A stretch of DNA of 8,174 bases from an uncultured Porphyromonadaceae bacterium (lineage in GTDB: Bacteria > Bacteroidota > Bacteroidia > Bacteroidales > Muribaculaceae), in assembly GCA_947178565.1 (NCBI GenBank), contig CAMWYV010000036.1:1-8174 (forward strand), in the 5' to 3' direction. Shown here piece after piece: positions 1 to 7,200 of the stretch. The position numbers were made by a program, and so were the translations under genes. How positions within the stretch are numbered: the stretch's first letter is position 1; each line of letters starts with the position of its first letter. The notes beneath the pieces are model-generated. The model did not search any database. It worked only from the letters and a program-made list of their open reading frames with translations, and was not told where the DNA came from.

Positions 1-112
1 CAACTATAGATGTGGGAGCCGGTATAATTGATATTTTAGCAACGCTTGGCAGAGGCGCAAAAGAAATTGTCGCAACAAGAGCGACGTTTCTCAAAAAACA
101 CGGTACTTTCAT
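1..112 (-). CDS. Secreted protein N-terminus, probable GH20 beta-N-acetylhexosaminidase (partial)
   Basis: This is the 5' end of a minus-strand gene that runs off the left edge of the window; 37 codons are visible. The ATG is at 112-110. The product begins with a good signal peptide: basic residues K2 and R8, a hydrophobic core VALVATISFAPL at residues 10-21, and a likely signal peptidase site after SVA (residues 23-25). The mature part starts KISIIPAPTSIV. An IIPxP segment just after the signal peptide is typical of bacterial GH20 hexosaminidases, which remove terminal N-acetylglucosamine or N-acetylgalactosamine from glycans in the periplasm or at the cell surface. The family call rests on about a dozen residues, so only the secreted nature is reasonably firm. 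A promoter-like element lies just upstream, giving a divergent arrangement with frdC. The opposite strand is also open here but looks less convincing. Confidence 0.55.
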   Translation of the reverse strand, partial: MKVPCFLRNVALVATISFAPLPSVAKISIIPAPTSIV

Positions 113-142
113 TGGGAAAAAGATGAATTAGATGTTTGATGT

Positions 143-151
143 GCAAATATA
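143..151 (-). promoter_or_regulatory. Putative -7 element for the divergent minus-strand gene
   Basis: Read on the minus strand the site is TATATTTGC, a full match to the Bacteroidota -7 consensus TAnnTTTG. It lies about 30 nt upstream of the minus-strand ATG at 112, giving a short AT-rich leader. No TTG -33 box is seen at the usual 19-21 nt distance, so this is a weaker prediction than the frdC promoter. Confidence 0.45.
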
Positions 152-199
152 ATGAAAAAACGGGTGAGAAGTGGCTTAGAACAAAATGTTTTGGATGCG

Positions 200-219
200 T
201 TAAAGATTTTTTTCTTTAA
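200..219. repeat. AT-rich inverted repeat beside the frdC promoter
   Basis: TTAAAGA (200-206) and TCTTTAA (213-219) are perfect 7-bp arms around a run of six T. The repeat ends 3 nt before the -33 box of the frdC promoter, a place where a regulator could bind. It is very AT-rich, so chance is a real possibility, and it is too weak to call a terminator. Confidence 0.3.
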
Positions 220-222
220 TCG

Positions 223-253
223 TTGGAATGATGGCTAATTTAATTTACTTTTG
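223..253 (+). promoter_or_regulatory. Bacteroidota-type promoter of the frdCAB operon
   Basis: A TTG -33 box (223-225) is followed by a 20-nt spacer and TACTTTTG (246-253), a full match to TAnnTTTG. This is the spacing and sequence expected for the primary sigma factor of Bacteroidota. Transcription should begin a few bases after 253, leaving an AT-rich leader of roughly 55 nt before the ATG at 315, with no Shine-Dalgarno sequence, as is common in this phylum. Confidence 0.8.
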
Positions 254-314
254 CAGAACGTATAAGTTCCGTTAATCCAAATAACCGAAAATAAATCTAA
301 ATTTCATTATCACT

Positions 315-1190
315 ATGTGGTTAACATCCTCATCCATAGGAAGGAAGCTAGTGATGGCTATCACTGGAGCATGCCTTATCCTATTCGTAACATTCCACTG
401 TCTGATGAACGGTGTTGCGCTGTTCTGGCCCCAGGGCTACAACGCAGTGTGTGAATTTCTCGGTGCAAACTGGTATGCATTGGTAGCAACTGTAGGTCTT
501 GCCGCCCTCGTTGTAATCCATATCATCTATGCAGTTTGGCTCACCCTTCAGAACCGTAAGGCTCGCGGTACCGACCGTTATGCTGTAACCAGCCGTCCCC
601 AGCAGGTTGAGTGGGCAAGCAAGAATATGCTTGTTCTCGGTATTGTGGTTCTTGCATTCCTTGTTGTTCACTTCATCCAGTTCTGGGCAAAGATGCAGCT
701 TGCTGAAGTTCTCGGGTGTGAGTATGAGACAAACGGGGTTGAAGTTCCGCCGGCTGCGGGTACAATGTTTATTCAGATCGCATTCTCACAGATCTGGACT
801 CCTATTGTTTACATTATCGGTTTCGTTGCTCTTTGGTTCCACATGAACCACGGTTTCTGGTCAATGTTCCAGAGTGCCGGTTGGGACAACGACATCTGGA
901 TTAAACGTCTCAAATGCATCGGATGCTGGTGGACCACAATTGTAGTAGGTCTATTCATAGCTCAGGCAATCGTATTTACAGTTCGCGCAAACCGTGAGAA
1001 CGCGTTTGAAACACAGCTTAAGGAATACTATGAGTGGAAAAGTGCAGCAAATGTGCTTGACACCGATGTGTTCAATGCCGGTGAACCTTTCAGTGAATCA
1101 GCTTCATGTAGCGAGCAGGCTTGTGACGGACAGTCATGCGGTGAGCACGCTTGTGAAAAAGCAGAATGTGAAAACAATACTAACGAATAA
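315..1190 (+). CDS. frdC: Fumarate reductase/succinate dehydrogenase cytochrome b subunit
   Basis: This is the membrane anchor of the complex (also called sdhC), of the single-polypeptide diheme cytochrome b558 type. It carries two hemes b and the menaquinone site, and moves electrons between the quinone pool and the FrdB iron-sulfur clusters. Five hydrophobic segments are visible at about residues 12-37, 53-78, 103-125, 153-177 and 204-224. Candidate heme-ligand histidines are H28, H69, H119 and H176 (or H179), one per helix in helices I-IV as in this family. Basic loops at 79-102 and 178-203 fit a cytoplasmic N-terminus, which puts the C-terminus in the periplasm. A CxxC (C201, C204) sits at the start of the last helix. 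At 291 residues it is longer than the usual 210-260. The excess is a hydrophilic tail from about residue 226 that ends in five cysteines exactly five residues apart (C265, C270, C275, C280, C285). The start follows an AT-rich leader downstream of a clear promoter. It is the first gene of the operon; frdA begins 17 nt after its stop. Confidence 0.93.
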   Translation: MWLTSSSIGRKLVMAITGACLILFVTFHCLMNGVALFWPQGYNAVCEFLGANWYALVATVGLAALVVIHIIYAVWLTLQNRKARGTDRYAVTSRPQQVEWASKNMLVLGIVVLAFLVVHFIQFWAKMQLAEVLGCEYETNGVEVPPAAGTMFIQIAFSQIWTPIVYIIGFVALWFHMNHGFWSMFQSAGWDNDIWIKRLKCIGCWWTTIVVGLFIAQAIVFTVRANRENAFETQLKEYYEWKSAANVLDTDVFNAGEPFSESASCSEQACDGQSCGEHACEKAECENNTNE

Positions 1191-1207
1191 TTAACACAAT
1201 CACAGAT

Positions 1208-3235
1208 ATGGCAGACTTAAAAAGTGTAGAGGGAATGATTGATTCTACCCCTATAATGAAGGATTACGCCGACATCGAATCCTCCAAGCTCCCCGAATAT
1301 CAGATTGACTCTAAGGTGCCCGAAGGTCCACTCGCAGAGAAATGGACCAACTACAAGGCTCATCAGAAACTTGTCAATCCCGCCAATAAGCGCAATCTTG
1401 ATGTGATTGTGGTAGGCACAGGTCTTGCAGGCGCATCAGCGGCTTCTACTCTTGCCGAACTTGGCTTCAATGTATCCAATTTCTGTATTCAGGATAGCCC
1501 CCGCCGCGCTCACTCTATAGCGGCACAGGGTGGTATCAACGCAGCTAAGGATTATCAGAACGACGGTGACTCTGTTTACCGCCTCTTCTACGATACAGTA
1601 AAAGGCGGTGACTTCCGCAGCCGTGAGGCAAACGTTTATCGTCTCGCGGAGGTGTCAAACAATATTATCGACCAGTGTGTGCAGCAGGGTGTGCCTTTCG
1701 CACGTGAATACGGCGGTCTTCTTGCAAACCGCTCATTCGGCGGTGCTCAGGTAAGCCGTACTTTCTATGCCAAAGGTCAGACCGGTCAGCAGCTCCTTCT
1801 TGGGGCATACGCTTCACTCAACCGTCAGATTCAGAAAGGTCAGGTGAAATCATACAACCGTCGTGAGATGCTTGACCTCGTTATCATTGACGGTCGTGCA
1901 CGCGGTATTATCGTGCGTAATCTCGTAACCGGTGAGCTTGAACGCTATGCCGCTCATGCAGTTGTTCTCGCAACCGGAGGATACGGTCGTACATTTTTCC
2001 TTTCAACCAACGCTATGGGCTGCAACGGCTCAGCCGCTATTCAGGCATTCAAGAAAGGCGCATACCTTTCCAACCTCGCGTTCACCCAGATTCACCCCAC
2101 ATGTATCCCCGTTCACGGTGAGGATCAGTCTAAGCTCACACTTATGAGCGAATCTCTCCGTAACGACGGACGTATATGGGTGCCCAAGAAAAAAGAGGAT
2201 GCGGAAGCAATTCGAGCAGGCAAGAAAAAGCCGACCGATATACCCGATGAGGACCGCGACTTCTATCTGGAACGCCGCTATCCCGCATTCGGCAACCTTT
2301 GCCCCCGCGACATCGCCAGCCGTGCAGCTAAAGAACGTTGCGACGCAGGCTATGGTGTTGGAACAGGTAACGCTGTATATCTTGATTTCAAGTATGCTAT
2401 CCAACGCCTCGGCGCAGATGTTGTCCGTGACCGCTACGGTAACCTCTTCGATATGTATCAGATGATTTCTGATGACAATCCTTATGAAACACCGATGATG
2501 ATTTTCCCCGCCAGCCACTACACAATGGGCGGTATCTGGGTTGATTATGAACTTCAGACTTCGATCAAGGGTCTTTTCGCAATCGGTGAATGTAACTTCT
2601 CTGACCATGGCGCGAACCGTCTCGGTGCTTCCGCTCTCATGCAGGGTCTTGCCGATGGCTACTTCGTTCTGCCTTACACAATGCAGAACTATCTCAGCGA
2701 TCAGATCAAGGTGCCTCACTTCAGCACCGACACCCCCGAGTTTGATAAGGCACAGAAGGATGTTGAGGACCGTATCGCCAAGCTCATGGCTATCAAGGGT
2801 ACCAAGAGTCCGGATGAAATCCACAAGCGTCTCGGTCATGTGATGTGGAATCTTGTAGGTATGGGTCGTACACTCCAGAGCCTTGTTCAGGCTATAGATG
2901 AGCTTGAGGATGTGCGCAAGGAATTCTACAATGATCTACGCATTGTGGGTAGTGCAAACGACCTTAACACAGAGCTTGAAAAGGCACTTCGTCTTGAAGA
3001 TTTCCTCGTGATGGCCAAGATGATGGCTATTGATGCTCTTCACCGTAACGAAAGCTGTGGCGCTCACTTCCGTGAGGAGTATCAGACCGCAGACGGAGAA
3101 GCTAAGCGTGATGACGAGAACTATATGTATGTGAGCTGCTGGAAATACACCGGTGACAATGAGAAGCCCGTTCTTCTCAAGGAGCCTCTCAAGTATGAAG
3201 CTATCCAGGTTCAGACACGTAACTATAAGTCATAA
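1208..3235 (+). CDS. frdA: Fumarate reductase/succinate dehydrogenase flavoprotein subunit
   Basis: This is the catalytic FAD subunit (sdhA homologue), interconverting fumarate and succinate on the cytoplasmic face of the membrane. In anaerobic Bacteroidales the main direction is fumarate reduction. The FAD-binding Rossmann motif is GTGLAG at residues 70-75. AHSIAAQGG at 101-109 holds H102, the expected site of covalent FAD attachment. Substrate and catalytic residues of the family are present: H296 in HPTC, R367 in PRDIASRA, H437 in HYTMGG, and R471 in HGANRLGA. The C-terminal domain has the conserved [10 protein letters not shown] at 615-624. At 675 residues it is full length and intact. 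About 60 residues precede the FAD motif. The first 30 or so (before [14 protein letters not shown]) look like extra N-terminal sequence compared with the Bacteroides homologue as I recall it; the ATG at 1208 is kept because no later in-frame start fits better than M10 or M17. It is co-transcribed with frdC and frdB. Confidence 0.95.
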   Translation: MADLKSVEGMIDSTPIMKDYADIESSKLPEYQIDSKVPEGPLAEKWTNYKAHQKLVNPANKRNLDVIVVGTGLAGASAASTLAELGFNVSNFCIQDSPRRAHSIAAQGGINAAKDYQNDGDSVYRLFYDTVKGGDFRSREANVYRLAEVSNNIIDQCVQQGVPFAREYGGLLANRSFGGAQVSRTFYAKGQTGQQLLLGAYASLNRQIQKGQVKSYNRREMLDLVIIDGRARGIIVRNLVTGELERYAAHAVVLATGGYGRTFFLSTNAMGCNGSAAIQAFKKGAYLSNLAFTQIHPTCIPVHGEDQSKLTLMSESLRNDGRIWVPKKKEDAEAIRAGKKKPTDIPDEDRDFYLERRYPAFGNLCPRDIASRAAKERCDAGYGVGTGNAVYLDFKYAIQRLGADVVRDRYGNLFDMYQMISDDNPYETPMMIFPASHYTMGGIWVDYELQTSIKGLFAIGECNFSDHGANRLGASALMQGLADGYFVLPYTMQNYLSDQIKVPHFSTDTPEFDKAQKDVEDRIAKLMAIKGTKSPDEIHKRLGHVMWNLVGMGRTLQSLVQAIDELEDVRKEFYNDLRIVGSANDLNTELEKALRLEDFLVMAKMMAIDALHRNESCGAHFREEYQTADGEAKRDDENYMYVSCWKYTGDNEKPVLLKEPLKYEAIQVQTRNYKS

Positions 3236-3249
3236 ATAGTAAACCACGG

Positions 3250-3279
3250 GGTTGTGCCTGATTTTCCTCCGGCATAGCC
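3250..3279 (+). promoter_or_regulatory. Intercistronic stem-loop between frdA and frdB
   Basis: In RNA, GGUUGUGCC (3250-3258) pairs with GGCAUAGCC (3271-3279) over nine base pairs, two of them G-U, around a 12-nt loop; a further G-U (3249-3280) can close the base. No U-run follows, so it is not a standard terminator. It sits in the unusually long 66-nt gap between frdA and frdB and ends 22 nt before the frdB ATG. It may stabilise or be a processing point of the mRNA, or tune frdB translation; the role is inferred. Confidence 0.5.
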
Positions 3280-3301
3280 TACCAAATAAAAATCATATCA
3301 A

Positions 3302-4057
3302 ATGGAAACAACAATCAGCGTAAACCTGAAAATTTGGCGTCAACGTGGTCCTAAAGAGAAAGGCCAGTTCGCCACATATCACCTCGACAACGTGTCGACA
3401 GGCAGCAGCTTCCTTGAGATGCTTGACATGCTCAATCAGCAGCTTGTAGAAAAAGGAGAGGAGCCTGTAGTGTTTGACAGTGACTGCCGCGAAGGTATCT
3501 GCGGCATGTGCTCGCTCTACATCAACGGTCATCCTCATGGACCGGTGCAGGGTATCACAACCTGTCAGCTCCACATGCGTAAGTTTAATGACGGCGATAC
3601 CATTACTATAGAACCATGGCGTTCTGCCGCTTTCCCGGTGATTCGTGACCTGATGGTTAACCGTAATGCGTTTGACCAGATTCAGCAGGCTGGAGGCTAT
3701 GTATCGTTCAACTGCGGTGGTGCACCTGATGCAAATGCTACTCCTATCTCAAAAGAGGTAGCTGATGTGGCTATGGATTCAGCAACTTGTATTGGTTGCG
3801 GCGCTTGTGTGGCAGCTTGCAAAAACGGTTCCGCAATGCTCTTCGTTTCAGCGAAGGTGAGTCAGTTCGCTCTCCTGCCTCAGGGTCAGGTAGAACGTAA
3901 GCGTCGTGCCCGCGCTATGGTCAAGAAGATGGATGAACTCGGATTCGGCAACTGTACCAATACTGGTGCTTGTGCCGCAGAATGCCCAAAAAACATTCCT
4001 CTGAGCAATATTGCCCGTCTTAACCGCGAATTTGTTAAAGCAAAATGCGCTGAATAA
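3302..4057 (+). CDS. frdB: Fumarate reductase/succinate dehydrogenase iron-sulfur subunit
   Basis: This subunit (sdhB homologue) carries electrons between the FAD of FrdA and the hemes and quinone of FrdC through three iron-sulfur clusters. The N-terminal plant-type ferredoxin domain shows the [2Fe-2S] ligands C62, C67, C70 and C88. The C-terminal bacterial ferredoxin domain has [11 protein letters not shown] at residues 163-173 and [13 protein letters not shown] at 217-229. By family rules, C163, C166, C169 and C228 bind [4Fe-4S], and C173, C218 and C224 bind [3Fe-4S]. All eleven ligands are present. At 251 residues it is of normal length. The ATG at 3302 follows an A-rich stretch (AAATAAAAATCATATCAA) typical of Bacteroidota initiation regions. 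It is the last gene of the operon, 66 nt after frdA, and a strong terminator hairpin follows 22 nt after its stop codon. Confidence 0.95.
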   Translation: METTISVNLKIWRQRGPKEKGQFATYHLDNVSTGSSFLEMLDMLNQQLVEKGEEPVVFDSDCREGICGMCSLYINGHPHGPVQGITTCQLHMRKFNDGDTITIEPWRSAAFPVIRDLMVNRNAFDQIQQAGGYVSFNCGGAPDANATPISKEVADVAMDSATCIGCGACVAACKNGSAMLFVSAKVSQFALLPQGQVERKRRARAMVKKMDELGFGNCTNTGACAAECPKNIPLSNIARLNREFVKAKCAE

Positions 4058-4079
4058 TATCAGCAACGATATTTCAACC

Positions 4080-4117
4080 AAGAGAGGCGTGACCGATTTG
4101 GCGCGCCTCTCTTTCGT
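4080..4117 (+). terminator. Rho-independent terminator of the frdCAB operon
   Basis: AAGAGAGGCG (4080-4089) and CGCCTCTCTT (4104-4113) form a perfect 10-bp stem with a 14-nt loop, followed by a short, imperfect T-run (TTTCGT, partly overlapping the stem). It lies just after frdB. A smaller 6-bp hairpin, AATATC/GATATT (4056-4061 and 4068-4073), directly precedes it and overlaps the frdB stop codon. Confidence 0.8.
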
Positions 4118-4221
4118 ATCAGATAGTAGGGATTATCACAATTTTGTATTGTCTGGCTTGCTTAACGGAGTGTTTAACTATTTTTAAAGCAGGGGAGTAA
4201 ATAAACATAGCTGTAATTCGT

Positions 4222-4230
4222 TTATTTTGC
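4222..4230 (+). promoter_or_regulatory. Weak -7-like element ahead of the surface-protein gene
   Basis: TTATTTTGC differs from the TAnnTTTG consensus at one position and lies about 56 nt upstream of the ATG at 4286, like the spacing at frdC. No TTG box is found 19-21 nt upstream. Some promoter is needed here because the frd terminator lies just before, but this exact site is tentative. Confidence 0.35.
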
Positions 4231-4246
4231 AACATATTAGACTGAT

Positions 4247-4263
4247 TGTGTGAACGTCACACA
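4247..4263. repeat. Perfect 17-bp palindrome in the leader of the surface-protein gene
   Basis: TGTGTGA (4247-4253) and TCACACA (4257-4263) are perfect 7-bp inverted arms around ACG. The site lies between the putative -7 element and the ATG at 4286. It could be an operator for a dimeric regulator, or a small hairpin in the mRNA leader. The half sites TGTGA and TCACA resemble CRP-family half sites, but the 3-nt centre is shorter than the usual 6 nt. Confidence 0.45.
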
Positions 4264-4285
4264 TATTTTGCTATTGGAAAGTATA

Positions 4286-7200
4286 ATGGGATTCGGTAAG
4301 ATTACAAAGAACGTAATTGTTGCGGCATTTGCTGTATTCGGCATGTCAGGCTCATTTTCAGTCGGTGCCCAGCAGAAAGGATATGTTTTGGACGGAAGTC
4401 ATGAGCAGGTGCATGCTTTGAGGGAGAACTATGGAAAGGGAAACCTCATAGGTGTTAAGAAGGATAAGCTTGAATTCTGGTATATAGTAAAAGATTTGAA
4501 TGCTAAAGACTGGAATGTGATTCTAACATACCCTCGATGGAAAGAGGGAATGGTGGATTTAAATACTACCGAGCTCCCTGATATGGCAGCATACTATCCG
4601 TGGGGTGGCTGGGCAGGTATCATGCATAATGACCAGCTCTTTTATGTCAGTAAATTTGTTCCGACGTATTCTGAAAGATATGGTGATTACGGTGACTATG
4701 ATTTGTTTCATTCAGCACTATCTATAGCAACTGCAACGTATCTGACCAAAAATGGTGTGATGCATAAAGCGATAGTTGATAAGATTGGTGACTATGCACT
4801 GTCGGAAAGTGATATTCGTGTTATTGATGTGATATTGTATAGCGATGATAACGGCGGAGAAGATCCTGATCTGGAATTTGGTGACTATGTGTTTTATAAC
4901 TGCCGTAATTTCATCGGGCTTCCCGAAGGCTCACCATATAAGGTGATTCCAAACAATGTCACCAAAATAGGTAAGGGCATATTCAAAGATTGCTCCGCTA
5001 TGACCAGGATGATTATAGGTGATAAGGTGTCGGTAATTCCTGAAGAAACCTTTGATGGCTGTACGTCGCTGAGAGAACTGAAGCTGGGAGCGAGTGTTAA
5101 GGAGATAAGATGCTCTATTTCCGGGTTGAAGCGACTGGCAATCAGTGCACCTACTCCGCCAGCTATTGCCGCAGGATGTGTAGTTGAAGCTGAGGAGATC
5201 TGGGTTCCGGAGCAATATCTGGAGAATTACAAAACAGTATGGACAGGCAAGAATATAAAACCGTACAGTTTTAAATTCCGTGCTAATCCGGTAAAGGCTT
5301 TTGCCGGCTATCAGGCAGATGTGAGATTTGAACGTGTGTCTCCGGGAGAGGGTGAAAACAATTATGTGTATTGCTATCCGCGAGAAAAAGACAACAATGG
5401 CAACCAGAATTATCTATGGACGGTGGATGCCACACATGGAAGTAATACTGCGTCAGGCAAATTCAAGACCGTGTGGTATTCCTATGACTGCGACAAAAGA
5501 AAAGACCTTGCGGCAGGCAATGTTGTGTATGAAGACCTCACCAGAGTGCGTTTCGATAAACAGGGTACCTATAAACTATATTACACAACTCTTGATATCA
5601 CCAACCATACAGAGGAAGTAACGGTCGAAGTTGACCCACTTCCATTAGATTATGTGCCGGTAGAGGCTCTGTCCATCACCGGTGGACCGAACAAACATAC
5701 TCTAAGAGTAAACGGAACGGATAAACTCGGATATGTTATCAGCACGCCTACTCAAGGAGGTAAGCCGGCTACTTATAAGACCGTCACATGGTCAAGCTCT
5801 AATCCTGAAATCGCGACAGTTGATGAAAATGGTCGGATAACCGGAATAGCTCCCGGCAAAGCGGTGATTACAGCCACAACTACTGATCCATATGTGCCGG
5901 AAATAACAGCGACATACACTCTCAACATTATTCAGCGCATGGAGAGCTTTATTCTGCAGGCAAACTATGGCGGGGTTTGGGAAGAGATCGAGAGAGGCTA
6001 TGGGAATAAATATAGTATTGAAGGGCTGGTGGGTGAAACGCTTCAGATTCGTCCGGTTTGTTTCCCCGAAGGCACATCCTATACCAGTTTATATATTTCA
6101 GTAGATCAATTCACGCCTTACCCGGAGGGATTCCCCGAGGTGGAAATAGATGATCAGACAGGTACGATATTGCTTAAATCGGCAGGTAAAGCTCAGCTGA
6201 ATGTGGCTGTGAGAGATGGTGATGCCGGCGATGCCGGTGTGATCAAGGAGATGCCGATACTTCTGACCTGCTATGACGAGACTGCCACCACTACAGTCAG
6301 TCAAATACTTGTCAAGGAGGTAGAAACCGGTAATTCGTATAATTATAGTGTGGGTTATACCGGAGAGGTTACAGACCGGGTTGCTCTAAGGGTGTCGTAT
6401 AACGGTAATGCTCAATTGAAGCAGGTGAAATGGGAGTGTGATAAACCGGATATAGCTGAGATAGTGCCTGTATCGCAGGTTGCAACACTCGCAGAAGATA
6501 CCGATCCGCAATACCACTTCACCCTCATCTGTAAAAAGCCAGGAACGGCGCGCTTGACGGCAACTCCATTAGATGGTGGTTATGCCTCAGCCAGTTTTCC
6601 TGTCACTGTCAATCAGCCGGTTATGGTGTCGGTGCCTATTGAGCAGACTGCAAGGGTAGAGGATGGGAAGACAGATGTAAAAGTATTCACCAATAATTTC
6701 AGTTTTGAAATTCATAATGATGCAACTGCAACCCTTGTATATCCATCAGCGGGAGAAACCAACGGACTGACGTCCGGCGGTATCCCGACAACTCCCTATG
6801 AGTTCACTTATCCCGGAGATGTTGTATATAGGAATGGCGGCAATAATTATGTATGGTCACCGTATATGGATTCTGTAGGCTACAAAAATAAAGATTTATA
6901 TTTCACGGCGTTGAAGATTCCTGAAACAATAAAAGTGAATGGTAAAGAATATACGGTAAATGCCATAGGTGATTATGCTTTCGCCGGTAGCAATGTAAGG
7001 TGTGTGCACATACCCAATACAGTTACTTCTATCGGCAGCTATGCGTTCAAAGATGCAAAGCAGTATAAGGGACTTGCAGAGGTTTCAAATTTTGCCGTAA
7101 TGCCTGATGCTGTCACTGTTATAGGAAAAGGAATATTCAGTGGATGCTCGGCAATGGAGGGTATGATTATCGGCAATGGACTGGTGGAGGTGCCGGAAGA

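Noticed and set aside
3..131. A plus-strand open frame ending in TAG at 131, which could be the tail of an upstream gene
   Set aside because: The opposite strand offers a start codon, a well-formed signal peptide, a GH20-like mature start and a -7 element upstream, so the plus-strand frame is probably its shadow. Only sequence to the left can settle this.
2030..2839. A 269-codon open frame on the minus strand within frdA
   Set aside because: It lies wholly antisense to strongly conserved frdA sequence and shows no recognisable domain; long antisense frames are common in genes with biased codon use.
4142..4190. TTTTG and TTTAA-type motifs as a further promoter or operator between frdB and the surface protein
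   Set aside because: None matches TAnnTTTG with a TTG box at the right distance, and the small inverted repeats are what AT-rich sequence gives by chance.
4250..4285. GTG at 4250 as the start of the surface protein
   Set aside because: It would place 12 residues (with His and Glu) ahead of a signal peptide that begins properly at the ATG at 4286, and it falls inside the palindrome.
4931..5215. A 94-codon minus-strand open frame inside the surface-protein gene
   Set aside because: The plus strand encodes clear LRR repeats here, and the minus frame has no signal peptide, motif or promoter.
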